Shown here: one piece after another, positions 13,110 to 26,218 of the stretch | How positions within the stretch are numbered: position 1 is the first letter of the stretch | Layout: every line of letters begins with the position of its first letter | Assembly (NCBI GenBank): GCA_026120185.1 | Contig: JANUWF010002208.1 | Coordinates: 1,860,001-1,924,000, forward strand | DNA from: Voacanga thouarsii | Taxonomy: Eukaryota > Streptophyta > Magnoliopsida > Gentianales > Apocynaceae | Direction of reading: 5' to 3' | Length of the DNA: 64,000 nucleotides | Program-made: the position numbers and the translations under genes | The notes under the pieces: model-generated | Seen by the model: the letters and a program-made list of their open reading frames with translations, nothing else | What the model was told of the DNA's origin: nothing | The model's database searches: none

Positions 13110-13762
13110 TTACAATACTTTACATACAAGAGTATTCCCACAAAGCAAACGAACAGGATGTAGATATTTAATCAATAAAAGATAACTGTATAAAATAATA
13201 AATACTAAATAATTAGCAGGTACTAAAATAATAGACCAAATGACATGCTCCAACAAACAAGCAAATAGATAGACTAATAAATAAGCAGTTAAATTGATAA
13301 ATAAATAATAAGTAAATCGATAATGAATAAATAAATAGATAAACAATTAAATAATACATTATAAGTAATGATTAATGATTAGACAATAAATGGATAATAG
13401 ATAATAAATAAATAAAAATGAAAAATAAATAAGGAATTTTAATAATGATAAATAATAATAGGCAATAATAATAAATATTGACAATGTAAAAAATAACTAT
13501 AATTAATAAATAATAATTTAATATTAATACTAATAATTAATACCTAATTAAAAATAAATAATCCATAATTAATAATTAAATAAATAATTAAATAAATAGT
13601 ATTTGAATAAATAGCTAAATAAATAATTAAATAAAGAAATAAATAGATAAATAAATAAATAAGCAAACAAATAAAGAATTAATTAATAGATAAATAAGTT
13701 CTACAAATGCTAAATTCTATAAATAATAGCCACCAAATTATAAAAATTGTAATAATGACTAT
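13110..13762. repeat. AT-rich low-complexity stretch, (ATAA)n type
   Basis: Long runs of degenerate AATA/AAAT tetranucleotides, densest at about 13320-13700. The 78-codon minus-strand open frame at 13110-13346 is a by-product of this composition. No gene or terminal motif seen. Confidence 0.75.
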
Positions 13763-14089
13763 CAATACAAGAAAAAACCAAATTACCGATGGATTTATGC
13801 GACAGTTTCTAGGTCATCGCTAATTTGAGACGGAAAAACAATGGGAGTAAAAATTTTGAAAATAAATTTATTTTCTTAATTTCCGTCACTAATCCGTCGG
13901 TAATAGCGACAGATTAATTACCAATAGATTAGCAACGGACATCTAGCCATCTCAAATTAGAGACGAATTTGCGATGACTTTTTTTAATTATTCATTAGTA
14001 CTAATAAAATTAAAAGTCGTCGTAAATCTGTCGCTAATTTGCGATGACTTTGTGACGACCTTTTTAATATTTAATTAACACTAAAAAAA

Positions 14090-14840
14090 ATTAAAGTGCC
14101 ATCACAAATCCTTCGTAATTAGAGAGGGATTTGAGACCACCATCCAAAAATTAAAATAAATTTAATTTTTTAAATTCAAAAAATAAGCCCTCGCAAATTC
14201 ATTGCAATTAGTGAGGGATTTGAAATGGTTATTCAAAGTTTAAAAATAAATTTAATTTTTTAAAATTAAAAAAATAAGCCCTTGCAAATCTATCGCAATT
14301 AGAGAGGAATTTGCAACAACCATTCAAAATTTAAAAATAAATTTATTTTTTTAATTTAAAAAATAAGCCCTCACAAATTTGTCGCAATTAGTGAGGGATT
14401 TGTAATGGCTATCCAAATTTTAAAAATAAATTTATTTTTTTCAATTAAAAAAAATAAGCCCTCGTAAATCCATTGCAATTAGAGAGAGACTTGTGATGGT
14501 CATCCAAAATTCAAAAATAAATTTATTTTTTTAAAATTAAAAAAATAAGCCCTCGCAAATCCGTCGTAATTAGAGAAGAATTTGAGATGGTCACCTAAAA
14601 TTTAAAAATAATTTTAATTTTTCAAAATTGAAGAAATGAGCCATCGCAATTTCGTCACAATTAGCAAGGATTTTGTGACGGCCATTCAAAATTTAAAAAT
14701 ATTTTTTTAAAATTGAAAAATAAGCCCTCACAAATTCGTCACAATTAGCGAGGGATTTGCGATGGCTATCCAAACTTTAAAAATAAATTTATTTTATAAA
14801 ATTAAAAAAAATAAACCGTCACAATTCCATTGCTAATTAG
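14090..14840. repeat. Tandem repeat of about 90 bp, eight or so copies
   Basis: Copies are marked by an AATAAGCC phrase near 14182, 14272, 14362, 14452, 14544, 14632 (variant), 14718 and 14808 (variant). Each is followed by an inverted pair of cGCAAATCCGTCGcAATTAG-type sequence and an A/T-rich spacer. Related units return at about 15700-16200. Confidence 0.8.
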
Positions 14841-14915
14841 CTAATTTGTTAATTTAATTGTTAATTATCTAATTGATAGTATATAATTGGAAAATCCGTT
14901 GCTAATTGTGAATTT

Positions 14916-15267
14916 GATATATATATATATACACACACACACATATATATATGCATACATTAATATATACATATATATACATTTAAATTATATACATATA
15001 TATATATATATTAATATACTTTTTAATATAAAATAAATATATATTCATACGTATATATATTATTTATGTTAGTATGTGTATGTCTATATAGCATATTTAA
15101 ATTATATATATGTTAATATACTTTTTAATATATTAATAAATATATACATATATACATATATATATATATATTTATATATATATATATATTCATATTCATA
15201 TAAATTAATACATATACATACATATATGCATTTATATTTATGTTAGTATGTGTGTCTATATATATTC

Positions 15268-15299
<32 letters not shown>

Positions 15300-15570
15300 T
15301 ATATATACATTTATATACATACATCTATATATGTTATAATACTTTTTAATATATTAATATATATATATTTATTTATTTATTTATACATATACATATTCAT
15401 ACAAATTAATATATATACATAAATATATAAATTTAATTGTGACGGATACATATATATCATATCCATACATATATACATGCATATATATACTTAATAATAT
15501 CATATTTATATTATATATGTAAATATTTTAATTTAATAATATCTTTTCACACATTCTACTATTTCAATAC

Positions 15571-15609
<39 letters not shown>
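14916..15609. repeat. TA/CA-rich microsatellite block
   Basis: About 700 bases of interrupted (TA)n, (CA)n and ATAC repeats, with pure TA runs near 15265 and 15575. It interrupts the 90-bp array. Confidence 0.9.
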
Positions 15610-15610
<1 letters not shown>

Positions 15611-16257
15611 CAAACTTTAAATTTTTTTTGGTGATTTTTTTAGATTAGTGATAGATTTGCAAGGGATTAAGATTTCATTAGGGTATGAAACCCTGATCCC
15701 TCACAAATCCATTGCAATTAAAGAGGAATTTGCGACGACTATCCAAATTTAAAAATAAATTTATTTTTTTTAAAATTAAAAAAATAAGCCTTTGCAAATC
15801 CATCTCAATTAGCTAGGGATTTGCGATGGCCATTCAAAAATTAAAAACAAATTTATTTTTTAAAAATTTAAAAAATGAGTCGTCACAAATCTGTTGCTAA
15901 TTAGCGAGGGATTTGCGATGGCCATCCAAAATTTAAAAATAAATTAAAAAAATAAGTCGTTGCAAATCCCTCGCTAATTAGCTATGGATTTATAGCCGTC
16001 GCAAATCCATTTCTAATTAACCACGGATTTGCGATGGCTCAATTTTTCAAATTTAAAAAATAAATTTATTTTTAAATTTTGGATGGACATCGCTAATCCG
16101 TTTCTAATTTGTGATGGCCTTTCAAAATTTAAAATTAATTTATTTTAAAATTTTGAAAAATTAAAATTGGATCGTCGCGAAGCCACTGCAAATTCGTCGC
16201 TAATTCACAAAAAAAAATACTATATAATTAATATATAGAATAATAAATCACAAGAAC

Positions 16258-16325
16258 ACTAATAGCTTAATGGCAAACACACGTGTTCTCCTGCAACAAG
16301 GATGCAAGTTCGAGCCCCAAGACAT
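16258..16325 (+). promoter_or_regulatory. tRNA-like pol III box pair (possible SINE head)
   Basis: ATAGCTTAATGG (A-box-like, 16262) and AAGTTCGAGCCCC (B-box-like, 16306) are spaced as in tRNA-derived sequences. No poly(A) tail, target duplication or full tRNA fold was found, so it may be a SINE head fragment or part of the CACTA-like element. Confidence 0.35.
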
Positions 16326-16741
16326 AATCTCATAATATTCTTGTCGAGCGGGTCGAGTTCTTGTCGAGGCGAGCTGATGGGTGGTCGGGAAGCTAATTAA
16401 TTAATTTTTTTGCCATCACAAATCTATTACTAAATTAAATGATTTTTTTAAATAAATTTTTTTTCGCCGCTAAGTTAATTAAGTTTTTGTAAATAAAAAG
16501 TTTTTGTCATCACAAATCTGTTGCTAAATTAATTGATTTTTTAAAAAAATAAAAAAAATTTGCCATTGCAAATCCATCACTATATTGATTATAAACTTAA
16601 TTATAATATCATCAATTAAATGGCCATCGCAAATCCGTTGCTGTTTGCAACAGATTTTCATTCTGTCACAAATTGCAATGCCCGTTTTAGCAATGAACGT
16701 ACTTCGTCTCTAATCCGTCACTAAACTTAATTAGCGATGGA

Positions 16742-18645
16742 GTTGATACTTCAGTCCGTATAATGCTTCATAAGGGGCCATACCAATTGATGCCAAATGG
16801 CTATTGTTGTGTGGCAACTTAGCATAAGGTATGCAATCAAACCACTTGTCACCAAAATCCAACACGCAAGCCCTAAGCATATCTTCCAATATCTGTATGG
16901 CTCTTTCAGATTGTCCATCGGTCTGCGGATAAATAGAAGTGCAAACTTTCAGAGTCATTCCCATTGATTCCTAAAACTTAGTCTAAAACCTTGAAGTGAA
17001 TCTGGGATTTCTATCGAACACGATACGCGAGGGTAACCCATGAAGTCTAATAATTTCTTGCATATACGTTTTGGTCAGTTTCTCAAGCGAATACCTAATG
17101 TTTACAGGAATGAAATGTGCAGTCTTGGTCAATCTGTCAACCACTACTCAAATGGCTCTTTCAAAGTCTTTGACGTAGATAGTCCAGTAACAAAGTCTAT
17201 AGTCACATCCTACCACTTCCACTCAGGAATCAATAATGGCTATAGTAGCTCCACAGCTTTCTTGTGTTCCGTCTTTACTTTCTGACAGGTTAGGCAAGTT
17301 GAGATGTATTGCATCACATCCCTCTTCATCCCTAGCCACCAGTACATCCTCTTCAAGTCTTGATATATTTTCACCTCTCCAGGATGAATAGCATACTTGC
17401 TCCTCTGTGCCTTGTCCATTATCCTCTTCTTCAATATTCGATCATCCGGTATATATATTCACTCTCGGAAATATAACACTCCCGCTTCATTGATACGAAA
17501 TTCTTCACTTCCTCTCTTGACTTCCTTTTCCTTAAAGGTTTGAAATTCTGGATTATTCCGCTGCACTTCCTCAATCTCTTGCCTCAGCTCAGGTTCCAAC
17601 TTTAGGTTGCACAATCTAATCTTCCCTACTTTTACCTCTGCCTCTCACACTAGAAGTTCTTATACTATCTGTATTTCTTGTATCCTCATATCGGCCAATT
17701 TCACCTTCTGATGCAGTGCGTCGGCTACCACATTAACTTTTTCTGGATGGTAGTTAATGGGACACTTGTATTCTTCCAAAAACTTCATCTACCTAAACTG
17801 TATTAAGTTTAAATCCTTCTAAGTGAAGATGTACTTCAAACTCTTATGATCTGTGAAAACCTCATACTGCACTCCATATAAGTAATGTTGCTACTTCTTC
17901 AAGGAAAACACTATCACAGCTCACTCCATGTTATGTTTCGGGTAGTTAACCTCATGTGGCTTCAACTTTCTTAAGGTGTAGGCTATAACCCTTCTCTCTT
18001 GCATCAACATCACCCCTAATCATTCCTTGGAGGCGTCTGTGTACAAAACATAAGTCTACTCTCCTCAGGTAGACTCAACACTAGTCCAATCATCGATCTT
18101 CTTTTGAGCTCTTAGAAACTCTTTTTGCATTTATTGCTCTAGATATACGGCACGTCCTTCCTCAGCAACCAGGTCATCGATGCAACCACTGTAGAGAAGT
18201 TCTTGATAAACTGATGATAGTACCCAGAAAACTCCGAACTTCTATTATGCTCTCCGGTTGTTTCCAATTTGAGACAGCTTCAAATTTTGGTGGATCCATC
18301 TTAATACCATCTTTAGACACCACTTTCCCAAGAAATGCCACTAAATCTAGCTAAAACTCTCATTTGCTAAATTTAGCAAATAGTTTGTGCTCTCTCAACT
18401 TCTCTAGTACTAGTTTTAAGTGCTCGGTATACTCCTCAAAACTTTTAGAGTAGACCAGAATATTATCAATAAACACCACTACAAACTTTTCCAAGTAAGG
18501 CTAGAAGACCCTATGCATGAGATCTAAAAAGACGGCAAGTGCATTGGTTACTCCAAACGGCATCACTACGACCTCGTAGTGACCATACGTAGTGTTGAAA
18601 GCTGTTTTGGGTATGTCCTCCTCCTTAATCACATCATACATTAAA
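16742..18645 (-). pseudogene. pol fragment of Gypsy B (RT-RH-IN)
   Basis: On the minus strand: RT from about 18645, where the catalytic FIDD is FIDN near 18455; RNase H about 18060-17700; integrase HHCC domain 17434-17290 (TCLTCQKVK intact). Next come an FDRNPRF site (normally SDRDPRF) near 17010 and an intact GQSER motif near 16920. The frame ends at about 16742 against the CACTA-like block. Stops occur throughout. Both ends of pol, all of gag and the primer site are missing. It is clearly related to element A's pol but a separate copy. Confidence 0.85.
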
Positions 18646-18821
18646 ATAACATATTATGAAAGAATAATTTGATAATTACATTATATTAACTAGATCTAAT
18701 AGTAATAAACTAATCATTAATAATGACACTAGTTAATGAATTTATAAATAAATAAATAGAAATATTATCTACAATCTAATAGGGCTATTCTAATATAATA
18801 CAATAACATATATGACAATAT

Positions 18822-18860
<39 letters not shown>

Positions 18861-19422
18861 AGCAATATATAATTAAATCTTATTCACACATCCCTCAACT
18901 ATAGACGAGTAATCCTGGAATTAAATCTATTATTAGACACAAGCTTAACAAAACTACTGACACATGTTATGCCAACCGATCTCTCTATCTAATGTCATGT
19001 AACTAATAACATATTGATCTAATTGCATATGTAAGCTGTCTACCTCAATAAAACCCCACTAAATCCACCACAAATTCCTTACAGAGGCCCACAATTCACC
19101 ACCTTCTCTTTTTTTAAAAAAAGGAAGAAAAATGTAGAAATAAAACTTGTTAGATCATTACTCAAATGACATGCAATCTTGTAGCACCAAAAGAGAAGCA
19201 AAAATGGATTTCTCAATCCCTTAGAATACATTTATCAAGGAACATACAGTAGGAGCATTCAATGTTCTGAGAGAAAAACACACACATACTTCTTCTAAGA
19301 GTTAAAAACATCACATGGTTATCTCACAATCGATGGCATGAACTACAAAGAAAAAGAAGAAACAAAGATCTGAGTTTACCTCTTAGAAGTAACACGTGTA
19401 ATTAATCATAAAAAGGTGGAGA
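18646..19422 (-). other. Unassigned stretch, probably remaining 5' LTR of Gypsy B
   Basis: AT-rich sequence with a (TA)n run at about 18832-18857. By position it should be the inner part of B's 5' LTR, since B's LTR start lies on the far side of Copia C. I could not align it firmly with the other LTRs. No gene seen. Bases 19418-19422 (GGAGA) are the left target duplication of Copia C. Confidence 0.4.
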
Positions 19423-20237
19423 TGTTGGATAGTTGGCTCCCAAAAATTGGAGTAAATAGCCATTACTCCATGGCTATTAAAGTCAACAACCAAAAGCAAC
19501 AAAAAGAATATGGTTTTGCTCTTTGGTCAACACAAAAAAGAGACCAAAAAAATACAACAAAAACAGCAGCTGGTGAGTGAGAAAAAGAAAAGAGAGAAAA
19601 CAGCTGGACAAAAAGAAAGAGAAAGGAGAGGAAGTCGCAGAAATCTTGTTTTGAGCAATCTACTTCTACTGGATGATCGGATGGTGATTTCTTCTCTGAT
19701 TTGGCTCAATTTTGGATATGTTGTAGAAAAGAGGCAGAACTACATTCTAATGGTGATGATCAATTTTTGACAGTCGGATTCAGAAATATTGCCACCGAAT
19801 AATAACAAATTTCTAGTGCATTTTCTCCGATTATTCTTCCCTATAATTTGTTTTTAATGAAGTTGTAGCTTCATTGTGGTTGTATTTTCAGTTGTATATT
19901 GTGGAACTCTATCTTATATTCTTCCTTGTTGATTAGTGGAGCTTTTAGCTTAGACCCGAAGGTCCCATGATTTTTCCTTTTCACATTGGAGAGGTTTTCC
20001 ACGTAAAAAATTGGTGTGCCTTATTCTTGCGTTTTTTGGCTATATTTTTGTCTTCCATTATTATTGCCATTTTCATTTTCCTTAGTGCTCCTAATTTTCA
20101 TTCAAGTGTGGGATTGATAAGGAGTAGGGGTTTACAGGATGGTTTGAAGTGTGGTTTGATTTGTTGTTGAACTTTAGCTTCTATTTTTGTTCTGCTACTT
20201 ATGCGTGCCTCTATTCTTGGTCTCTTTATCCCCAGCA
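19423..20237 (+). repeat. 5' LTR of Copia C
   Basis: 815 bp, matching 40809-41584 (776 bp). The left copy has extra bases near 20120-20155 and 19860-19880. Ends CCCCAGCA; the right copy ends CCCCAACA. The open frames at 19510-20170 are chance. Confidence 0.92.
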
Positions 20238-20240
20238 AAG

Positions 20241-20252
20241 TGGTATCAGAGC
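20241..20252 (+). other. Primer binding site of Copia C
   Basis: TGGTATCAGAGC, an exact initiator tRNA-Met primer site, lies three bases after the LTR. Confidence 0.9.
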
Positions 20253-20292
20253 ACTCCTGATTAGTTCTTGGTGAATTTTTCTTGTTTGAATT

Positions 20293-21904
20293 ATGGAGAA
20301 TATTGCTAATCGAATTATTAGTTTAAATGGTTCAAACTATCATAGTTGGCAAGGAAAAATGAAAGATTTATTATTTGTGAAGAGTTTTCATTTGCATGTG
20401 TTTGCTTCTCAAAAACCTAAAAATAAATCTAATAAAGAATGAGACTTCGAGCATCAACAATTCGGTAGTTATATTAGATGTTGGGTTGAGGAGAATGTTC
20501 ATAGACACATTATAAATCAAACTAATGCCAAGCAATTATGGAAGAAACTTAAAAATTTATATACCTCAAAAATTGGTAACAATAAGTTGTTCCTATTAAA
20601 ACATATGATAAATTTGAAATACAAAGAAGGAATTCATGTGATGGACCATGTAAATAACTTTGAGTGTCTTATTGATCAATTGCTAAATGTGGGAATTAAA
20701 TTTGATGATGAGATTATGGTACTCTTGTTGCTTAGCAGTTTGCTTAATTCTTGGGAGACATTTTAGGTTTCTTATACAAACTTTGCTTCTGTTGGTGCCA
20801 TATCTTTGGAATATGCTAAAGATGATATCCTTAATGAAGAGGTTAAAAGGAGAACTTTAGGATGTTCATCTTCTTGGTCTGAGGTTCTTGTTATTGAAAA
20901 TCGAGGAATAAGTAAAAGTAGAGTTTAGACAAACAGAGATAAGAGCAGAAATAAGTCTAAGTCCAAGTACAAGGATGTTGAATGTCATCATTGTGGCAAG
21001 AAGGGACACATTAAAAAAAATTGTTTCAAATGGAAAAAGGAAAACAAGAAAGGTACTGGTACTTCAGAAGCAAAGGATAATAGTAGAAATCAGGTTGCTA
21101 CTACTTCTTTTTCAAGAGACCTTTTTCTTGTGTTTGATGAGGATGTGATCAATTATACCTCACATAACACTGATTGGGTAGTAGATACAAGTGCTTCACT
21201 TCATGTTACAGCTAAGAGAGACTTTTTCCTTATATATACTCCTGATAACTTTGGAGTTTTAAGGATGGGCAATGATGGTATATCCAAAGTTATTGGCATG
21301 GGTGATGTTTGCTTAAAGACCAGTAATAGCAGTCAGTTATTGCTTAGAGTTGTTAGACATGCTCCAGATGTTTGACTAAATCTAATTTCAGTTGGCAGAC
21401 TTGACAGTGATAGTTTCTGCAACAACTTTGATGGTGGACAGTGGAAACTCTCCAAGGGTTCTCATATTGCGGCTCGAGGGAAAAAGTGTTCTAATTTGTA
21501 TTTAATACAAGCTTTGATTTCTAGTGCTAGTGTTAATGTGGTGGACAACAAAATCTCACCTAAACTATAGCACAAGTAGCTCAGTCACATCAATGAGAAA
21601 TGCCTTAATTGTTTAATCAGAAATAAGTACTGTAAAGTTAGAAAAATGCATTCAGTGTAGTAGGGAAGCAAAATAGGGTGTCATTCAAGACTAACCCTCC
21701 TTCAAGAAAATCTAAGTTGTTGGAGTTGATTCATTCTTATGTTTGTGGTCCATTAAATGTACAGTCATTCAGTGGTGCATCTTACTTTATGACTTTCATT
21801 GATGATCATTCAAGAAGAAAACTGTGAGTTTATACCGTGAGAACTAAAGATCAGGTCTTAGATAAGTTCAAGCAGTTTCAAGCTTTTGTTGAACAAGAAA
21901 CTGG
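20293..21904 (+). pseudogene. gag, protease and start of integrase of Copia C
   Basis: Gag opens at the ATG at 20293 with ISLNGSNYHSWQGKM and ends with an intact CCHC zinc knuckle (CHHCGKKGHIKKNC, near 20983). Protease follows at 21170-21375, where the DTGAS active site reads DTSAS. The GAG-pre-integrase segment (21380-21660) has stops and lacks a clean zinc finger. The integrase core starts near 21720, but its first catalytic Asp (HTDV/HSDV) is Tyr (HSYV). The frame is cut at 21904 by Copia D and continues at 30935. Stops include TAG near 20923. Confidence 0.88.
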
Positions 21905-23654
21905 TGAAGGCATAGAAACGAAAAATATAGGGCACACAGCGGAAGCAAAAACAAAACAAAACTAGAAAAACTCAAGAACAGGGGAACTGAACAGAGCCGG
22001 CGCCAGTCGTGCTCTGTACGGATTTTGAGGTTTAAAAAAATATCTCTTTTCCTTGTTCTAAGAATTGGGTGGACTAGAATGTGCGCAACCGGGGTAGGCA
22101 TGCTGGTGAAAACCTCTGGTGCGATTCCTGCAAGTCTCCTACTCCATCTTTGTATGTAGGTGAACGCCAAACTCTCGATCTTCCAGTATATGGCCTATCT
22201 AATTCCGTTTGGTGAACAATTTACAAGGCTAGGGAACTTTCTTGGAGAGAGAGAGAGACGTCTGTCTATTTTTTTCACAGAGAGGAGGCCGTAAAAAAAA
22301 ATCATTATATCCAATCTTCCTATTTAACCTAAATAAAAACCCTAGGTTAAATTGGACTGGGCCATTGGACTCTTAGTTTAACCTTTTGGGCTTAATTAAT
22401 TATTCTAATTAGAACCAAATAAATGGCCCAATTAATAATTAATTTTTCAGCCTAAATAAACTAATCCAATGAATAGGCCTATATTAGTTTAGTCTCAGGT
22501 TAATCTTTAATTATTCAAATAATTAATTAACCCACCAAGCTAATTTAATTAACTCTCTCTCTCCATAGACCTTTATTTTATTCTAGCCCAACAATTAAAT
22601 AGGCTACTTAAATAAAATAAATTCTATTCAATTTAAGATCAATTCCTTACCTGTATTTAATTAGGACTCACGGTTTATACTGGGGACCAAAAGACATACC
22701 GCCTTGGCTACTAAAATGACCAAAATACCTTTGCCATATAAATAGCTGTATTTTCCATTTTAAATATTTCCTAATATCACCATAAGGAAATATTGACCCA
22801 AGGACAGTGCTGCGTTAGCAAAGTCTCCCGACCTATAAGTGTAATGACTAAAATACCCCTCTATACATCACCATACATTCAGAGAGAAAAAAGTGTACTA
22901 ACACCTCTCTAAATGACATCTACCATCCTTAGGCCTCTAGTCCAATGATCCACGACTTCCTGGATTGTTTCTGCTTTCCAAGGGAGCTATCCTAAAGTAA
23001 ACATCCAAGTCATGTTCCCAGGGCCCTGGATATTTAGATCATTCAAACAACCACAAGGGGCGATATAGTATAAAAACTATCATGTATAAGTCTGTCTTAA
23101 CTAATTAGTCACACATACCCAACATGCAAGTATATTGGCCTTACGATAGAACCTCAACTATAGCATATCAAAGTATATACTTCCAGTTTCGTCAGATCAC
23201 CAACTCATACTCAAGTCGTAGAGTACTAGTCCACGCTGTAGCGGTAGTAGTCCAGATTTCTACCATATAATACTTTAAGAAACCACTACTACAGGTCCTG
23301 TTCTACGTATTTAAAATACGCTTTTGCCATGAAGTGAGTGGACTACTCACTGGCTAAAGGTAAGCCATTTCCCATTTAGAATTCACAACATAATAACTTA
23401 GACATGATGAGATTCTCATTCTCATCAATTGGTTAAGAACAAAAGTTTATGTGTTAAGTAACCCGTAATCTATACCTTACTGTGAAAGACCTCATGCACA
23501 TGGACCACTTACTTAAACACAATGGGTCTTTTCCAAATGTAATTGTGTACAAATAAAATATAAATTCACAAACAATTTCTTAAAATAAATTTTTTTATTA
23601 GAACATTCGATATTTACATCAGAAACCTAGTCTAAGAGGCCATATCTCCCAATA
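21905..23654 (-). repeat. 3' LTR of Copia D
   Basis: 1750 bp, aligned end to end with 29173-30934. On the minus strand it starts TATTGGGAG (the other copy has TGTTGGGAG) and ends CCTTCA. Contains a CGGCGCC-type GC-rich phrase near 21998. Confidence 0.92.
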
Positions 23655-23668
23655 ATCTCCCATTTGCA
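23655..23668 (-). other. Polypurine tract of Copia D
   Basis: The minus strand reads CAAATGGGAGAT immediately before the LTR start, the expected position. Confidence 0.7.
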
Positions 23669-25276
23669 CTCTAAGACTAAGTAAGTCCATAGGTGCCTAC
23701 CCCTATAGCGTTTAAGTGTCTCTTGAAGACTCTTTCAGCCAAAGGCTTGGTGAATAGATCAGCTAGATTATTCTCGGAGGTAATTTGTTCCACCACGACT
23801 TCCCGTCTCTAGATGAAATCCCGGATCAGGTGGTTCTTCCTCTCGATGTACTTCCCCTTCTTGTAGTTCCTGGGTTCTTTTGAATATGATACTGCTCCAG
23901 CGTTATCGCAATACATCACAATCGGCTTGTCTATGTGTGGCATGACTCCAAGTTCTAAAAGAAACTTTCGGAGCCAGACTGCTTCCTTGGATGCCTCTGA
24001 AGCTGCCACATACTCAGCTTCCATGGTTGAGTCAGCAATGTAAGATTTCTTGATACTCTTCTCCGTGAAATAGCTCATCCAGACAAGGTGAAGATATATC
24101 CACTAGTGGATTTTCTCTCATCCTTATCCGCCTGGAAGTCTGAGTCTGTGTATCCTGTAGGAACCAAGTCATTAGCCCTGTTCCCTTGAGGTACTTGAGA
24201 ATATGCTTTACAGCTTGCTAATGAACCTCCCCAAGGTTTGACTGATATCTGCTAACCAAGCCTACAGCAAAGCAGATATCTGGCCTAGTACACAGCATGG
24301 CGTACATGAGACTTCCCACAACCGAAGCGTAAGGAATCCTACTCATTCTGTCCTTTTCCTCTTGAGACCTAGGACAGTCCCTTGAAGAAAATGACAATCC
24401 ATGTCTGTAAGAAATTAGAACTCATCCCTTGCATGAATCCATGCTATACCTGGCCAGCATCTTGTCAATGTATACCGTTTGGGATAATCCTAACATTCTC
24501 TACTTCCTATTTCTAAGAAGTCTAATTCCGAGAATGTAGCTGGCTTCTCCCAAATCCTTCATACTGAATTAACTAGACAGCCAAACCTTTGTAGATGATA
24601 ATGACCCTACATCATTTTCAATGAGTAGAATATCATCCACATACAAGACAAGAAAAACCACATTAATGCCTTCAAGTTTCTTGTACACGCATAGTTCATC
24701 CTCGTTTTGAACAAAATCATAAGACATTATAGTCTCATCAAAATGAATGCTCCATGCCCTTGATGCCTGCTTAAGTCCATAAATGGACTTCTTAAGCTTG
24801 CAAACCATATGCTCTTGGCCTTTAGCAATAAAGCCTTCCGGTTGGAACATATAGAAATCTTCACTAAGATGGCCATTTAAAAATGCCGCCTTGACATTCA
24901 TTTGCCATATCTCGCAGTCATAATGACATGAAATGGCAAGGAGGATACGGATGAATTTAAGCATAGCTACCGGGGAAAAGGTTTTCTCATAATCGATACT
25001 CTCTTTCTGAGTATACCCTTCCGCCACAAGCCTAGCTTTGAATGTTTCCACCTTCCCATCTATTCCCCTCTTTTTCTTGTATACCCACTTACACCCTATG
25101 AGTTTTATCCCTTCAGGTGAAGTTACAAGATCCCAAACCTGATTGAGATACATAAACTCAATCTCGGCTTTCATTGCTTCATACCACAGATTTACATCAG
25201 CATTAGCAATAGCCTCTTCGTATCTAGTGGGGTCTAGTTCCTGATGGCCAGAGACTAGCTCGAAAGCTTCTCTAGT
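23669..25276 (-). pseudogene. RT and RNase H of Copia D, lightly disrupted
   Basis: RT opens at about 25270 (ELDPTRYEEA region) and is continuous from 25174 to 24569. It has KWVYKKKRG, QMNVKAAFLNGHL, KSIYGLKQASRAW and an intact YVDD near 24630. A stop then divides it from DLGEASYILGIRL. RNase H follows at about 24100-23740 with EAEYVAASEA, WLRKFLLELGV and the YCDNAGAV motif. The right-hand neighbour is integrase, separated by one stop. Confidence 0.9.
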
Positions 25277-26215
25277 CTACCTTTCTGGAACCCTAGACAT
25301 TCTCCCACTACGACGAGGCTCCATTTGTACAGGTTTTTGAGGCTGTGCCTCTTCTTGTTCCACTGTCGGGTCAAAAGAAGTTACTTCCAAAGATAACTTC
25401 TCCTTCAGTTCCAACCTAGTCGAATCTTTCGTGGAAATACTTTGATCATCCTCTAAGTATCTAGCATTGGTACTAACCAGTATCTTCTGCTCCTTAGGAT
25501 GATAAAAGTAACCACCCTTTGTCCCTTTTGGATACCTAATAAAATAGCATAATTCTGATCTTGGTTCCAACTTGTCTTCCTTGACCAGTACATAAGCTAG
25601 ACAACCCCATATCCTGAGATGATTCAAACTTGGCTTATGCCTAGTCCACATCTCATAAGGAGTCCTAGGTACTGACTTGGAAGGCACAAAATTCAGAATA
25701 TATGCTGCTGTTTCTAGGGCATATCCCCAAAAGGACACTGGAAGAGTAACATGAGACATCATGCTTCGGACCATTTCCGTCAATGTCATGTTCCTTCTCT
25801 CAGATACTCCGTTCTGCAGGGGTGTCCCCAGCGTAGAGAGTTGGGATACTATCCCATGATGTACCATGTAATCCTTGAATTCATCAAGGAGGTACTCTCT
25901 ACCACGATCTGATCGTAAGGTCTTGATCAATTTACCTGTCCAACGCTCCACTTCAGCCTTAAACTCTTTGAACTTGTCAAAAGTGTCAGACTTGCGTCTC
26001 ATCAGGTAAACGTAACCAAACATTATACAATCATCCGTGAAAGTGATGAAGTACTCAAAACCTCCTCTAGTTGATATAGACAAGGGACCACACACATCAG
26101 TGTGAATAAGACTCAATACCTTCTTGGCTCTATCCGCCTTAGGGGCAAATGACCTTTTGGTCATCTTTCCCATCAGGCAAGACTCACTCTGAGGCAAGGG
26201 CCCATCATGGATCAA
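25277..26215 (-). CDS. Integrase of Copia D (312-codon open frame)
   Basis: The longest open frame of the window. It contains the Copia integrase core with all three catalytic residues visible: Asp in HTDVCGPL (near residue 40), Asp in LRSDRGREY (near 102) and Glu in NGVSERRN (near 138). The GAG-pre-integrase zinc region continues in the frame ending at 26219, one stop away (CAG/TAG type). The tail, with the [13 protein letters not shown] motif, leads to RT. In a functional element this would be part of one polyprotein and would join cDNA to host DNA in the nucleus. Here it is a fragment without its own start. Confidence 0.85.
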   Translation of the reverse strand: MIHDGPLPQSESCLMGKMTKRSFAPKADRAKKVLSLIHTDVCGPLSISTRGGFEYFITFTDDCIMFGYVYLMRRKSDTFDKFKEFKAEVERWTGKLIKTLRSDRGREYLLDEFKDYMVHHGIVSQLSTLGTPLQNGVSERRNMTLTEMVRSMMSHVTLPVSFWGYALETAAYILNFVPSKSVPRTPYEMWTRHKPSLNHLRIWGCLAYVLVKEDKLEPRSELCYFIRYPKGTKGGYFYHPKEQKILVSTNARYLEDDQSISTKDSTRLELKEKLSLEVTSFDPTVEQEEAQPQKPVQMEPRRSGRMSRVPER

Positions 26216-26218
26216 CCT

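Larger units (their letters stand above)
13763..16740. mobile_element. CACTA-like element remnant with subterminal repeat array
   Basis: The left edge CAATACAAGAAAAA (13763) differs by one base from the usual CACTA terminus CACTACAAGAAAAA. It is followed by many direct and inverted copies of a GCGACGGATTTGCGATGG-like motif, as in CACTA subterminal regions. A TA-rich block (14916-15609) splits the array. No transposase is visible. The right terminus is absent: the repeat runs directly into integrase sequence of Gypsy B at about 16740. Alternative: a satellite-like derivative of CACTA ends. Confidence 0.6.

Noticed and set aside
14040..16200. Regular repeats that could suggest a CRISPR-like array
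   Set aside because: The organism is a plant, the spacers are themselves similar, no Cas-like genes exist, and the units match CACTA subterminal repeats.
19510..20170. Open frames in the Copia C LTR as accessory proteins
   Set aside because: The sister LTR at 40809-41584 has different frames in the aligned positions.
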